A stretch of DNA of 64,000 nt from Sphingopyxis sp. BE259 (GCF_031457495.1 NZ_JAVDWM010000001.1:2592001-2656000); one strand, 5' to 3'. Shown: positions 7,094-17,953, numbered from the stretch's first letter. The notes: generated by a model from the sequence alone, not told the origin. Translations and numbers: made by a program.

Positions 7094-8455
7094 TCAATGC
7101 CCCTCCAGCGTCGCCCAGGCCTTGCTGAAATCGCGCTGCGCCAGGGCGTCGGGGGCGATCCAGAACGTCGCTTCGCCGACATCCCCGAACATCCATCCCA
7201 GCCCGGCATCGCTGGCCAGGTTGAGCAAACACACGGTCGGATCGTCGGTCTCCCGAGCTTGCTGCGACGACGGGGCATGGCCCAGCATCTGCGAATATTG
7301 GATGCCCCACGCCGAATCGCCCTGAAAATGCGGCGCCATCACATCGTAGAGGGTGGGCGTGATCAGCGCCGCCTTTCGCGGATCATGGGCAAAGCTGCGG
7401 ATCGCCGCTTTTGCCGCTTCCAGCATCCAGTCGGCGACCGCATAATCCAGCGCCACCTTCGCCTCGCCGCGCTGCATCGATGTTGCCCAGCGCCGGAAAG
7501 TGTCGCGCTCGGCCGCAGGAACCGGCGCTGCCGGATCGGACGCATCGGCGATGCTGATCCACTTCGCCGCCGCAGCGATGCGTGCTTCGGCATCCTCGAT
7601 ATTCTTGCGCGCCGTCGGCCGCTCCAAACCGGCGCGCAGCGCGCGGCAGAAAAAGCCGACATGGATCCAGCGATCGGGCCACGCGTGGCTGCCGCTGTCT
7701 TCTTGCAGGATCCGCATCGCCAACTGGGTGTTGCGAAAATAGGGCTCGCCGGTCTTGGGCCGCGGCCGCGCAAAGCCGCTGGCGGCGTAAAAGGCGTCGG
7801 CGCGCTTCACGTCCAGCTGATCCTGATAGGCGTCCCACAGCTGGGCGCGATCGGCCTCCTGCTGCTGCGCCTGCTTCTCCTTGTTGACCAGCGCCAACAA
7901 CCGCGATCGCCAGCCTTCACCGCTGCCTGCGCCAAAATCCTCGTCGGTCAGCGCCGCCGCGTCGGGCCATGTGTCCATCGCCCGCAATTCGATCGGCCAT
8001 TCGACATGGACATTCGGCCCCGTCTCGCCCTCCAGCAGCAACGGCCGCCAGTTGGGCCGCGGATAAGAGCCGCCGATCGGCATCAGATCGGGCGGCGCCG
8101 GGCGGGCCGGATCGTCGCCGACCGCGCCCGGCGCGTGGATCACCCGCCACGCCTGGTCGCCGACATAATCTTCGCCCCAGATCTGTTCGTCATCGTCGCG
8201 CCCGAAAAAGAACAACAGGCCGCGATCGGGCAAGACGCCGCGCACCGGCAGCGCGCTGCAATCGATCTGCGCCAGGAAATGCAGCGGCGTTCCGTCTTTC
8301 ATCCGCGGCCATTCGATCGCGTCGGGCAACGCGGGCAACCCCCCGAATCGGCTCTGCGTCGCGGCGGACGCGAACGGCGGATAAGGCCGGTGCAGTAACA
8401 CCGCCGCGCTGCGATGCCGCGCGAATATTTCGGCAATCTTTGCGCTCGAATCCAT
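7094..8455 (-). CDS. YwqG-like DUF1963 protein
   Basis: This is a 453-residue cytoplasmic protein. The N-terminal half has features of the YwqG/DUF1963 family: SRFGGLPALPDAIEWPR, FLAQIDCSALP and GLLFFFGRDDD. The C-terminal half contains further blocks such as DAGLGWMFGDVGEATFWI, which fit the same family. Its function is not known; YwqG proteins are often found with toxins or as predicted immunity-like proteins, but no toxin gene is adjacent here. ATG at 8455 follows GAGGAGG, so I prefer it over the longer frame from 8503. Confidence 0.6.
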   Translation of the reverse strand: MDSSAKIAEIFARHRSAAVLLHRPYPPFASAATQSRFGGLPALPDAIEWPRMKDGTPLHFLAQIDCSALPVRGVLPDRGLLFFFGRDDDEQIWGEDYVGDQAWRVIHAPGAVGDDPARPAPPDLMPIGGSYPRPNWRPLLLEGETGPNVHVEWPIELRAMDTWPDAAALTDEDFGAGSGEGWRSRLLALVNKEKQAQQQEADRAQLWDAYQDQLDVKRADAFYAASGFARPRPKTGEPYFRNTQLAMRILQEDSGSHAWPDRWIHVGFFCRALRAGLERPTARKNIEDAEARIAAAAKWISIADASDPAAPVPAAERDTFRRWATSMQRGEAKVALDYAVADWMLEAAKAAIRSFAHDPRKAALITPTLYDVMAPHFQGDSAWGIQYSQMLGHAPSSQQARETDDPTVCLLNLASDAGLGWMFGDVGEATFWIAPDALAQRDFSKAWATLEGH

Positions 8456-8528
8456 GATTGCCTCCTCGGCGCAGGGTTTCACGCTTTTCGGGCGGAACGG
8501 CAAGCGGGTGTGAGCTACCGGGTCTGCA

Positions 8529-8670
8529 TTGGGGTGGGGGGCTGCTATTCCCCAGATTCGTCATCCCCGCGAAAGCGGGGACCCAGAGCGTGCGTAGGCT
8601 AACCCCATCCTAGGTTCCCACTTTCGCGGGAATGACGAAGTTGTAGGATCCGGAACGTCTACTTCCGGTC
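8529..8670 (-). repeat. Extended family 1 element, degenerate copy
   Basis: The palindrome core spans 8559-8637 with several mismatches between arms. Its left flank (GGGGTGGGGGGCTGCTATTCCCC) matches, in reverse orientation, the flank found beside the copies near 17.4, 36.9 and 42.4 kb. The right flank (from 8638) is only loosely similar to theirs. The element sits between the starts of two minus-strand genes and carries no frame of its own. Confidence 0.6.
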
Positions 8671-8689
8671 GAAACCTGCCAGCCAACCC

Positions 8690-9574
8690 CTACCCCAGCA
8701 CCCAGCTCCGCCGCGGATAGCCCTGCGCCCATAACAATGCCGTCAGGTCATGGTGCCGCACCACCGCCGCCGCGGCCTCGCCCGCCGCCGGGTGCGGATA
8801 ATAGCCCACGCCCAGCCCGGCCGACGTGATCATCGGAATGTCGTTGGCGCCGTCGCCGACCGCCAGCGTCTCGGCCAGCGGCAGGCCGTGCTTCGCCGCC
8901 TCGGCCTTCAGCGTCTCCAGCTTCGCGGCGCTATCTACGATCGGCTCGATGACCCGCCCGGTCAACTTGCCGTCCTTAATCTCCAGCGCGTTCGCAACCA
9001 CCTTGTCGAACCCGATCGCCTCGCCCACCGGCCCGGCAAAAGCGGTAAAGCCCCCCGAAACCAGCACCGAATACGCGCCATGCGCCTTCATCGTCTGCAC
9101 CAATGTCCGCGCCCCGCGCGTCAGCTTCACCCGCTCCATCCGGCATTCGACCAAGGTGGCTTCGGGCATCCCGGCCAGCAACCCGACGCGCTCGATCAGC
9201 GCGGCGCGGAAATCGAGTTCGCCGCGCATCGCGCGCTCGGTAATCGCCGCGATCTGCGGCTTCAGCCCGGCATAATCGGCCAGTTCGTCGATGCACTCGA
9301 CGGTGATCATCGTCGAATCCATATCGGCGATGATCAGCTTCTTCGTCCGGTCGCCCTGCGGCTGGACGATCGTGTCGAGCGCGCCATGGTCCATCAACGC
9401 CAGTTCGGCGCGCGCGCTGACCAGGCTGCCCTGAAAGACGATGTCGGCGGCATCACCGACATCCAGCCAGTGCGGCGCGCCGACATCGTGGCCTGTGGCG
9501 TCGAGCCGGTCGATCGCTTCGCGAACCACCTCGTCGGTCAGCTTCCCGGCTGCTATCAGCGTCGCGACGAACAT
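8690..9574 (-). CDS. serB: Phosphoserine phosphatase
   Basis: This enzyme removes phosphate from L-3-phosphoserine, the last step of serine synthesis. The 294-residue protein has an N-terminal regulatory part (about 1-75) and a HAD phosphatase domain with DMDST (nucleophile D84), the second motif VSGGF and the fourth motif [10 protein letters not shown]. The start at 9574 has AAAGGAG five bases upstream. Its ATG overlaps the start of the divergent miaA gene within the tetranucleotide CATG. Length and motifs are normal for the family. Confidence 0.93.
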   Translation of the reverse strand: MFVATLIAAGKLTDEVVREAIDRLDATGHDVGAPHWLDVGDAADIVFQGSLVSARAELALMDHGALDTIVQPQGDRTKKLIIADMDSTMITVECIDELADYAGLKPQIAAITERAMRGELDFRAALIERVGLLAGMPEATLVECRMERVKLTRGARTLVQTMKAHGAYSVLVSGGFTAFAGPVGEAIGFDKVVANALEIKDGKLTGRVIEPIVDSAAKLETLKAEAAKHGLPLAETLAVGDGANDIPMITSAGLGVGYYPHPAAGEAAAAVVRHHDLTALLWAQGYPRRSWVLG

Positions 9575-10532
9575 GGCTACTCCTTTATCTTCTTTCGGCC
9601 CAAGGCCTCCTGTCGCACTTATCGCTGGCCCCACCGCCAGCGGCAAGAGTGCAATGGCAGTACATCTGGCAAAAGCCGTCGGGCGCGGCGTCGTGATCAA
9701 TGCTGACGCCAGCCAGGTCTATGCCGACCTGCGGATCCTGTCGGCGCGCCCGAGCGACGAAGAAATGGCAGGCATCCCCCACCATCTGTTCGGTCATGTC
9801 AACGCCGCCGAGGCGCATAATGCCGCGCGCTGGGCGGATGACGCGCGCGTCGCGATCGCCGCCGCGCATGCCGCGAGCGAAATCCCGATCCTCGTCGGCG
9901 GCACCGGGCTGCATATCCGCACGCTGCTCGACGGCATTTCGCCGATACCCGACATCGACCCCGATGTTCGCGCCGCAGTCCGCGCGCTGCCTGTCGCCGA
10001 AGCCCACGCCGCGCTGACCCGCGAAGACCCCGCCACCGCCGCCCGCCTCAATTCCACCGACACCACCCGCATCGCCCGCGCGCTCGAAGTCGTCCGCTCG
10101 ACCGGCCACCCGCTGGGTCATTGGCACGCCGCGCACACCGGCGGCATCGGCGACACGATCACACTCGCCCCGCTCATTCTCCTCCCGCCGCGCGAGTGGC
10201 TGCGCGATCGCTGCGACCAGCGGCTGGTCCAGATGTTCGACGGCGGCGCGGTTGCCGAAGTCGAAGCGCTGCTCGCCCGCAACCTCGACCCCGATCTTCC
10301 CGCCATGCGCGCGATCGGTGTCCCGCAGATTGCGCAATATCTGACCGGTACGATCGACCGCGACCAAGCGCTCACGCTGACGCAAGCCGCCACGCGCCAA
10401 TATGCCAAACGCCAATATACCTGGTTCCGCAACCAGCCGCCCGCCGACTGGCCGCGCCACAGCGAGTCACTAAACAATGATTCTATTGATGAATTAGCAA
10501 TTATATTACGTCAAAGCCTGTTGACAGGATAG
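9573..10532 (+). CDS. miaA: tRNA dimethylallyltransferase
   Basis: MiaA adds the dimethylallyl group to A37 of tRNAs that read UNN codons. The 319-residue protein has the P-loop GPTASGKS (residues 19-26), the substrate motif [19 protein letters not shown] and the C-terminal segment [14 protein letters not shown]. The ATG at 9573 is the only sensible start before the P-loop; no GTG or TTG lies between. It overlaps the serB start codon on the other strand and has no clear ribosome site. The last 25 or so codons are unusually AT-rich compared with the rest. Confidence 0.93.
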   Translation: MATPLSSFGPRPPVALIAGPTASGKSAMAVHLAKAVGRGVVINADASQVYADLRILSARPSDEEMAGIPHHLFGHVNAAEAHNAARWADDARVAIAAAHAASEIPILVGGTGLHIRTLLDGISPIPDIDPDVRAAVRALPVAEAHAALTREDPATAARLNSTDTTRIARALEVVRSTGHPLGHWHAAHTGGIGDTITLAPLILLPPREWLRDRCDQRLVQMFDGGAVAEVEALLARNLDPDLPAMRAIGVPQIAQYLTGTIDRDQALTLTQAATRQYAKRQYTWFRNQPPADWPRHSESLNNDSIDELAIILRQSLLTG

Positions 10533-10549
10533 AATCATATACCTATTGC
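10521..10549 (+). promoter_or_regulatory. Putative ilvB promoter overlapping the end of miaA
   Basis: TTGACAG (10521-10527) and CCTATTGC (10542-10549), 14 bases apart, fit the alphaproteobacterial housekeeping pattern TTGACGS-N10-14-GCTANAWC. The leader to the GTG start at 10608 would be about 50 bases. Confidence 0.45.
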
Positions 10550-10607
10550 CCGCAACCCTGTTGCAGCGCACAAGCGCGGCGATTTTGGTTCGGAAAGGAG
10601 TTTCGTC

Positions 10608-12362
10608 GTGACGGAAATGAGCGGTGCCGACATGGTGGTTCAGGCGCTGGTCGATCTTGGGGTCGATACAGTGTTCGGCTATCCGGGTGGCGCGGTGCTC
10701 CCGATTTACGACGCGCTGTTCAAGCACCCGACTATCAAACACATACTCGTCCGCCACGAACAGGCCGCGACCCACGCCGCCGAGGGCTATGCGCGCTCGA
10801 CCGGCAAACCCGGCGTCGTGCTCGTAACCTCCGGTCCTGGCGCGACCAATGCCGTCACCGGAATCACCGACGCGCTGATGGACTCGATTCCGATGGTCGT
10901 CCTCACCGGCCAGGTGTCGACCGCCTTGATCGGCACCGACGCCTTTCAGGAATGTGACACCGTCGGCATCACCCGCCACTGCACCAAGCATAATTATCTG
11001 GTGATGGACCCCGAACGCCTCGGCCCGATCCTGCACGAGGCATTTTACATCGCGACTAACGGCCGCCCTGGCCCGGTGGTGATCGACATCCCCAAGAACG
11101 TGCAGGTCGCGACCGGAAATTATGTGATCCCCGAAAAGATCGCGCACAAAAGCTATCGCCCGCAGGCCGAACCCGACGCCGATGCGATTGCCCAGGCTGT
11201 CGCGATGATCGCCGCGGCGGAGCGCCCGATCTTCTACACTGGCGGCGGCGTCATCAACGCCGGACCCGACGCGAGCGCGGCGCTGCGCCAGCTTGTCGCG
11301 CTCACCGGCGCGCCGGTCACCTCGACCCTAATGGGCCTCGGCGCTTTCCCCGCCGACGATGACAAATGGCTCGGGATGCTCGGCATGCACGGCACGTTCG
11401 AGGCCAATATGGCGATGAACCGCGCCGACCTGATCATCGCCGTCGGGGCGCGCTTCGACGACCGCGTCACCGGCCGCCTCGACGCCTTCTCGCCCGATTC
11501 CAAAAAGATCCATATCGACATCGATCGCAGTTCGATCAACAAGATCGTTGCCGTCGATCTCGCCATCGTCGGCGATGCCGGGCGCGCGGTCGATGCGATC
11601 ATCGCGGGCTGGCAGGACGCAGGACACCAAGCGCGCGACCTTGGCGAATGGTGGCGCCGCGTCGACGGCTGGCGCGCGACGCGCTGCCTCGACTTCCCCG
11701 AAAAGAAAGAAGACGGCGCCGAGATCATGCCGCAGCGCGCGGTCAAGGCGCTGTTCGACGCCACCCGCGGCATGGACCCGATCATCACCACCGAGGTCGG
11801 CCAGCACCAGATGTGGGCGGCGCAGCATTTCCATTTCGACAGCCCCAACCGCTGGCTGACCAGCGGCGGCCTCGGCACCATGGGTTACGGCTTCCCCGCC
11901 GCAGTCGGGGCCCAGATCGCGCACCCCGACCGCCTCGTCATCTGCATCGCGGGCGAAGCCAGCTTGCAGATGAACATCCAGGAGATGGGGACGGTCAGCC
12001 AGTACCGCCTGCCAGTGAAGATCTTCATCCTCAACAACCAGTGGATGGGCATGGTTCGCCAGTGGCAGGAACTGACCTATGAAAGCCGCTATTCGAACAG
12101 CTATTCGGACAGCCTGCCCGATTTCGTCAAACTCGCCGACGCCTATGACTGGACCGGCCTGCGCATCGACACCCTCGGCGAGCTTGCGGACGGCATCCAA
12201 CAGATGATCGACACCCCCGGCCCGGTGATCGTCGACTGCCGGGTCGCCCAGCTCGCTAACTGCTTCCCGATGATCCCCTCGGGCGCGGCGCACACCGAAA
12301 TGCTCCTCCAGCCAAGCGACGTCACCGGCACGATGGACGACGAAGCGAAAGCATTGGTCTAA
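10608..12362 (+). CDS. ilvB: Acetolactate synthase, large catalytic subunit
   Basis: This is the first common enzyme of branched-chain amino acid synthesis, condensing pyruvate with pyruvate or 2-oxobutyrate using thiamine diphosphate. The 584-residue protein has the catalytic Glu in VRHEQAATHAAEGYAR (E51), the central domain segment RFDDRVTGRLDAF and the ThDP-binding region AGEASLQMN...ILNNQ. In that region the usual GDG reads GEA, which I believe occurs in related alphaproteobacteria. The GTG at 10608 is seven bases after AAAGGAG and is preferred over the ATG at 10617. ilvN follows after four bases. Confidence 0.95.
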   Translation: MTEMSGADMVVQALVDLGVDTVFGYPGGAVLPIYDALFKHPTIKHILVRHEQAATHAAEGYARSTGKPGVVLVTSGPGATNAVTGITDALMDSIPMVVLTGQVSTALIGTDAFQECDTVGITRHCTKHNYLVMDPERLGPILHEAFYIATNGRPGPVVIDIPKNVQVATGNYVIPEKIAHKSYRPQAEPDADAIAQAVAMIAAAERPIFYTGGGVINAGPDASAALRQLVALTGAPVTSTLMGLGAFPADDDKWLGMLGMHGTFEANMAMNRADLIIAVGARFDDRVTGRLDAFSPDSKKIHIDIDRSSINKIVAVDLAIVGDAGRAVDAIIAGWQDAGHQARDLGEWWRRVDGWRATRCLDFPEKKEDGAEIMPQRAVKALFDATRGMDPIITTEVGQHQMWAAQHFHFDSPNRWLTSGGLGTMGYGFPAAVGAQIAHPDRLVICIAGEASLQMNIQEMGTVSQYRLPVKIFILNNQWMGMVRQWQELTYESRYSNSYSDSLPDFVKLADAYDWTGLRIDTLGELADGIQQMIDTPGPVIVDCRVAQLANCFPMIPSGAAHTEMLLQPSDVTGTMDDEAKALV

Positions 12363-12366
12363 AACC

Positions 12367-12882
12367 ATGAAAATCAAAACCGAAGCGGGCGAGCGCCATG
12401 TGCTCGCCGTCACCGTCGATAACGAGGCGGGCATCCTGGCCAAGATCACCGGGCTGTTCTCCGCCCGCGGCTATAATATCGAAAGCCTGACCGTCGCCGA
12501 CATCAGCGCCGATCATGCCCTGTCGCGGATCACCATCGTCACCAGCGGCCCGCCCGCGGTCATCGACCAGATCATCGCGCAGCTCGACCGGCTGGTTCCC
12601 GTCCACTCGGTCACCGACCTTGCCGACGGCGGCGCGCATGTCGAGCGCGAGATCGCGCTCGTGAAGGTCGCGGGCACCGGCGACAAACGGATTGAGGCGC
12701 TGCGTATGGCGGACGTGTTTCGCGCCAAGGTCGTCGACACGACGCTGACCAGCTTCATCTTCGAAATCACCGGGACGAGCGACAAGGTCGACCGCTTCAT
12801 CGCGCTGATGCGCGAATGCGGGCTGGTCGAAGTCGGTCGCACCGGCGTCGTCGCCATCGGCCGCGGGGCGGAGGCGCTCTAG
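12367..12882 (+). CDS. ilvN: Acetolactate synthase, small regulatory subunit
   Basis: This 171-residue subunit activates IlvB and gives feedback inhibition by valine. It has an N-terminal ACT domain (about residues 10-80: VLAVTVDNEAGILAKITGLF, GYNIESLTV) and the C-terminal IlvN domain (about 90-165). It starts four bases after ilvB, so the two are co-expressed in equal amounts. Confidence 0.95.
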   Translation: MKIKTEAGERHVLAVTVDNEAGILAKITGLFSARGYNIESLTVADISADHALSRITIVTSGPPAVIDQIIAQLDRLVPVHSVTDLADGGAHVEREIALVKVAGTGDKRIEALRMADVFRAKVVDTTLTSFIFEITGTSDKVDRFIALMRECGLVEVGRTGVVAIGRGAEAL

Positions 12883-12910
12883 GGTTTACTACAGGAATTA
12901 GGGTCCAACC

Positions 12911-14025
<1,115 letters not shown>

Positions 14026-14048
14026 GCTACTGCTTGCGCCCCTCTTCA

Positions 14049-14171
14049 GCCGTTCGTGCTGAGGAGGGGCTGAGGTTGTCGAAGACTCGTCTCGAAGCAC
14101 CGCAAGCCCAATCTCGCAAGTCCTTCGAGACGCCCCTTCGCCAGGCTCAGTGGCTCCTCAGGACGAACGGC
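14049..14171. repeat. Dispersed palindrome, family 2 (CCGTTCGTSCTGAGGAG)
   Basis: The outer arms GCCGTTCGTGCTGAGGAG and CTCCTCAGGACGAACGGC enclose further paired blocks (GTCTCGAAG / CTTCGAGAC). It fills the gap between ilvC and bioF and ends one base before the TTG start of bioF. Relatives lie at 15914, 37369 and 39526. Confidence 0.8.
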
Positions 14172-14172
14172 T

Positions 14173-15312
14173 TTGAATAACCGCTCCCCCTTCGACACCC
14201 ACCGCAGGGATCTGGATGCGCTCACCGCACAAAGCCGCCGCCGCGCCCTCGCGCCGCGCACCGGCCGCGATTTTGCTTCGAACGACTATCTTGGCCTCGC
14301 AAATTCCGACGCCCTGCGCGCCGCGCTGACCACGGGCATCGCACGCGGCCTGCCCGCCGGGTCAGGTGGTTCGCGCCTGCTCCGCGGTAATCACCCCGAA
14401 CATGAAGCACTCGAAGCCCATGCGGCGCGCCATTATGGCAGCGAGGCCGCGCTGTTTTTCCCGACCGGCTTCGCCGCCAACACTGCGCTGTTCGCGACCC
14501 TGCCCCAGCGCGGTGACCTGATCGTCCATGACGAACTGATCCACGCCAGCGCCCATGACGGCATGAAGCTCGGCCGCGCCGGGGCGATCGCCGCCGCGCA
14601 CAACGACGCTCAATCCTTCGACGACCTCATCACCCGCTGGCGCGCGGGGGGCGGCGGCGGGACACCGTGGATCGCGGTCGAAAGCCTCTACAGCATGGAC
14701 GGCGACCGCGCGCCGCTCACCGCCCTCGCCGCGGTGGCGGACCGCCACGACGCCGTGCTGGTGGTCGACGAAGCGCACGCGACCGGCGTCTTCGGCCCGG
14801 GCGGCGCGGGCCTCGCGCACGCGCTGCCGCGCCGCGACAACCTGATCACCCTCCACACCTGCGGCAAGGCGCTCGGCTGCGAAGGCGCCCTGCTCTGCGC
14901 CCCCGCGATCGCCACCGACTTCATCGTCAACCGCGGCCGCCCCTTCATCTTCTCGACCGCCCCGTCGCCGCTCATGGCCTGGCTCGTCGGCCAGGCGATC
15001 GAGATCGTTGCTAACCAGCCCGAACGCCAGGCTCGCCTCCACGCGCTCGTCCGGCACGCCGCCGAACGCCTCGTCCCGCTCGGCATCCCGGCCAGCGGCA
15101 CCCAGATCCTGCCGGTGATCATCGGCGACAACGACCGCACGATGCGGATCGCCGCGACGCTTCGCGATGCCGGTTTCGATGTCCGCGGCATCCGTCCGCC
15201 CACCGTGGCACAGGGCACCGCGCGGCTGCGTATCGCAATCACGCTCAATGTCGACGAGACCGACATCGACGCGCTGGCCGACACGCTGGCGCAGGCGATG
15301 GCCGCCGCATGA
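14173..15312 (+). CDS. bioF: 8-amino-7-oxononanoate synthase
   Basis: BioF condenses pimeloyl thioester with alanine in biotin synthesis, using pyridoxal phosphate. The 379-residue protein has [49 protein letters not shown] and the PLP-lysine segment [11 protein letters not shown]. The usual TLGKALG is here TCGKALG. The only in-frame start near the N-terminus is the TTG at 14173; AGGA at the end of the upstream palindrome is the nearest ribosome-site-like sequence. bioD overlaps the 3' end by four bases. Confidence 0.9.
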   Translation: MNNRSPFDTHRRDLDALTAQSRRRALAPRTGRDFASNDYLGLANSDALRAALTTGIARGLPAGSGGSRLLRGNHPEHEALEAHAARHYGSEAALFFPTGFAANTALFATLPQRGDLIVHDELIHASAHDGMKLGRAGAIAAAHNDAQSFDDLITRWRAGGGGGTPWIAVESLYSMDGDRAPLTALAAVADRHDAVLVVDEAHATGVFGPGGAGLAHALPRRDNLITLHTCGKALGCEGALLCAPAIATDFIVNRGRPFIFSTAPSPLMAWLVGQAIEIVANQPERQARLHALVRHAAERLVPLGIPASGTQILPVIIGDNDRTMRIAATLRDAGFDVRGIRPPTVAQGTARLRIAITLNVDETDIDALADTLAQAMAAA

Positions 15313-15926
15313 CGCGCTTCGTCGTCACCGGCACCGATACTGGCATCGGCAAAACGGTCTTTTCGGCCGCGCTTGCGGGTGCGATCGGGGCGCCCTATTG
15401 GAAGCCGGTCCAGTCGGGGCTGGCGGACGAAACGGACAGCGAAGTCGTCGCGCGGCTCGCAGGTGTCCCGATCCTTCCCGAAGCCTACCGCCTGGAAACT
15501 CCCGCCTCACCCCATATCGCGGCCGAAATTGACGGCGTGACGATCGACCTCGACACCCTCAATCCGCCCCCCGGCGACCTGATCGTCGAAGGCGCGGGCG
15601 GCGCGCTCGTCCCGGTCACCCGCACCACCCTCTACGCCGACCTGTTCGCGCGCTGGCAGATCCCCGTCATTATCTGCGCGCGCACCACACTCGGCACGAT
15701 CAACCACAGTCTGCTGACGATCGAGGCGCTGCGGTCGCGCGGGGTGCCGATCCACGGCCTCGCCTTTCTCGGCGATGCGGTGGCGGACAGCGAGGCGATC
15801 ATCTGCGACATAGGCGGTGTGCGCCGCTTGGGACGGTTGCCGATCATCGAACCATTAACACGCGAAAATCTGGCCGCCGCGTTCGCGAAGCATTTCAGTC
15901 TTGCAGATTTTTCCCGTTCGTCCTGA
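15309..15926 (+). CDS. bioD: Dethiobiotin synthetase
   Basis: BioD closes the ureido ring of dethiobiotin from 7,8-diaminopelargonate, CO2 and ATP. The 205-residue protein has the P-loop GTDTGIGKT (about residues 7-15), [13 protein letters not shown] and [10 protein letters not shown]. It overlaps bioF by four bases (ATGA), so translation is coupled. The last codons and the TGA stop lie inside the family 2 palindrome that follows. Confidence 0.92.
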   Translation: MTRFVVTGTDTGIGKTVFSAALAGAIGAPYWKPVQSGLADETDSEVVARLAGVPILPEAYRLETPASPHIAAEIDGVTIDLDTLNPPPGDLIVEGAGGALVPVTRTTLYADLFARWQIPVIICARTTLGTINHSLLTIEALRSRGVPIHGLAFLGDAVADSEAIICDIGGVRRLGRLPIIEPLTRENLAAAFAKHFSLADFSRSS

Positions 15927-16031
15927 GGAGGGACTGAGCCTCGGCGAAGGCCCGTCTCGAAGGATCCCGCGCGCTAAACTGTCTCTCGAGACGCCATTTC
16001 GACAAGCGCAATGGCTCCTCAGGACAAACGG
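15914..16031. repeat. Dispersed palindrome, family 2, between bioD and bioA
   Basis: CCCGTTCGTCCTGAGGAG at the left and CTCCTCAGGACAAACGGT at the right are near reverse complements, with a GTCTCGA-type inner block. The left arm contains the bioD stop codon. The right arm gives an open extension of the bioA frame. Confidence 0.8.
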
Positions 16032-16043
16032 TTGAAATTGACC

Positions 16044-17294
16044 ATGCCTCAATCCCCGATCTGGCACCCCTTCACCCAGCACGGCCTTGGCGACCCGATC
16101 CCGCTGATCGCCCGCGGCGACGGCGCCCGCCTCTACGACGCGCAAAACAACCGCTGGATCGACGCGATCTCCAGCTGGTGGGTCACCACCCACGGCCACG
16201 CCCACCCGCGCATCATGGCCGCGATCCGCGCCCAGTCCGAACGGCTCGACCAGTTGATCTTCGCCGGCTGGACCCACGAACCCGCCGAGACGCTTGCCGC
16301 CGAGCTCATCCGCATCACCCCCGATCCGCTCACCCGCGTCTTTTTCTCGGACTCGGGCTCGACCAGCGTCGAGGTCGCGCTGAAAATGGCGCTCGGCTAT
16401 TGGTATAACCTCGGCGAGCCGCGCCACCGCATCCTCGTCCTCGACCATAGCTATCACGGCGACACCATCGGCACGATGTCGGTCGGCGAACGCGGCGTCT
16501 ATAACCGCGCCTGGCAGCCTTTGCTGTTCGACGTCGGCACCATCGCCTTCCCGCATGAAGGACTGGAGCAAGCCACGCTCGACGCGCTCGAAGCCGCCTG
16601 CGCCCAAAAGCCCGCCGCCTTCATCATCGAACCGCTCATCCTCGGCGCCGGCGGCATGCTGATCTACCCCGCGTGGGTGCTCGCCGAGATGCGCGCCATC
16701 TGCGCCCGCCACCATGTCCTGTTCATCGCCGATGAAGTGATGACCGGTTGGGGCCGCACCGGTACCCGCTTCGCCTGCGACCAGGCGGGGGTGATCCCCG
16801 ACATCGTCTGTCTGTCGAAAGGCCTGACCGGCGGCGCGCTGCCGCTCGCGGTGACGCTCTGCATCGAACCGATCTTCGCGGCGCATCTCTCGACCGATCG
16901 CAGCAAGACCTTTTATCATTCGAGCAGCTACACCGCGAACCCGATCGCCTGCGCCGCGGCGGGCGCCAACCTCGCCATCTGGCGCGACGAGCCGGTGCAG
17001 CACCGCATCGATGCCCTCGCCGACGCCCAGGCCGCGCACCTCTCGCTGCTGTCTTACGACCCGCGGATCGCCAATCCTCGCCGCCTCGGCACCATCGCCG
17101 CGTTCGACATCATCGTTGCCGATCAGGGCTATCTCTCGAACCTCGCCCCGCGCTTGATCGCTTTTTACCGTGACCAGGGCGTGCTGCTACGCCCGCTCGG
17201 CAACACGGTGTATGTCATGCCGCCCTATTGCATCACCGCGGACGAGCTGGCGCAGGTGTGGGATACGATCGCGGCGTCGCTGGATATTGTCTAA
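16044..17294 (+). CDS. bioA: Adenosylmethionine-8-amino-7-oxononanoate aminotransferase
   Basis: BioA transfers the amino group of S-adenosylmethionine to 8-amino-7-oxononanoate. The protein (416 residues from the ATG at 16044) starts IWHPFTQHGLGDP, the typical BioA opening, and has SWWVTTHGHAHPRI, FFSDSGSTSVEVALKMAL, the cofactor segment FIADEVMTGWGRTG and the PLP lysine in CLSKGLTGG. An upstream ATG at 16011 would add 11 residues that come entirely from the palindrome, so I reject it. It follows bioFD in order. Confidence 0.93.
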   Translation: MPQSPIWHPFTQHGLGDPIPLIARGDGARLYDAQNNRWIDAISSWWVTTHGHAHPRIMAAIRAQSERLDQLIFAGWTHEPAETLAAELIRITPDPLTRVFFSDSGSTSVEVALKMALGYWYNLGEPRHRILVLDHSYHGDTIGTMSVGERGVYNRAWQPLLFDVGTIAFPHEGLEQATLDALEAACAQKPAAFIIEPLILGAGGMLIYPAWVLAEMRAICARHHVLFIADEVMTGWGRTGTRFACDQAGVIPDIVCLSKGLTGGALPLAVTLCIEPIFAAHLSTDRSKTFYHSSSYTANPIACAAAGANLAIWRDEPVQHRIDALADAQAAHLSLLSYDPRIANPRRLGTIAAFDIIVADQGYLSNLAPRLIAFYRDQGVLLRPLGNTVYVMPPYCITADELAQVWDTIAASLDIV

Positions 17295-17303
17295 AGCGAC
17301 GTC

Positions 17304-17453
17304 AGCTAACGACCGATTGCGGACATTCGCCGTTTTTTCACTTCGTCATTCCCGCGAAAGCGGGAACCCAAGGCGTGCGTCCGCTGATCCCACCCTGGGT
17401 TCCCGCTTTCGCGGGAATGACGAGGGTCGCGAATATCCGCTCCCTACCCCAAA
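17304..17453 (+). repeat. Extended family 1 element
   Basis: The palindrome core has 27-base perfect arms (17344-17370 and 17396-17422). Conserved flanks extend it: GACCGATTGCGGACATTCGC before the core and GAATATCCGCTCCCTACCCC after it. Both flanks recur at 36.8-36.9 kb in the same orientation and at 42.4-42.5 kb in the opposite one. Confidence 0.8.
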
Positions 17454-17467
17454 TCCCACGCTCGCCA

Positions 17468-17953
17468 TCACCCTCCGAATTTCGCATCCGCCGGCACCAC
17501 CGCCCAATTCGTCTCCGCCGCCGCAATATATCCCGCGCGGTTCATATCCCACTTCGCCTTCACCTCCTGGTTGAAGTTCAGATACAGTTTCCCGTCGACA
17601 ATCGCATAGGCCAGCGGGTCACCCGGCGCGAGGTAGCCGCGCGACATCGCCCACGCGCAATGGCCGCCATAGCGCGGCATAAATGCTTCGGGATTGGCCG
17701 CAAAACGCGCCGCATTGGCGCCGTTGGCGAAATGATAGACCGCATTGTCATGCGCGACCGCAAAATCGGCGTCGCCCTTCACCGGCACCCCGTCGCCGTC
17801 GAAATAACTCACCGCATCATAGCCGCTGACCGCGACATTGCCGCCTTCGACCCCGACATAAACCGGCGCGGCAGAGGCCTGCGGGGTCAAGGCTGCGAAG
17901 GGCAACGGCAGGGCCGCTGCCGCCAACAGGATGAACAGGACTTGGTTTTTCAC
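17468..17953 (-). CDS. Secreted YHS-domain protein
   Basis: This 161-residue exported protein has a short signal peptide (about 1-28, ending ASAAP). A YHS-type domain follows, with AVSGYDAVSYFDGD (about 45-58), VYHFANGANAARFAANPEAFMP and GHCAWAMSRG. Such domains are thought to bind metal, and the Cys in GHCAWA fits that. The start is a GTG at 17953, seven bases after GGAG; the frame further upstream has no good start. It stands alone, convergent with bioA. Confidence 0.75.
   Translation of the reverse strand: MKNQVLFILLAAAALPLPFAALTPQASAAPVYVGVEGGNVAVSGYDAVSYFDGDGVPVKGDADFAVAHDNAVYHFANGANAARFAANPEAFMPRYGGHCAWAMSRGYLAPGDPLAYAIVDGKLYLNFNQEVKAKWDMNRAGYIAAAETNWAVVPADAKFGG

Noticed and set aside
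8690-9700. Longer serB with 42 extra N-terminal residues
   Set aside because: The extension lies over miaA, lacks a ribosome site and has no family match; AAAGGAG precedes the ATG at 9574.
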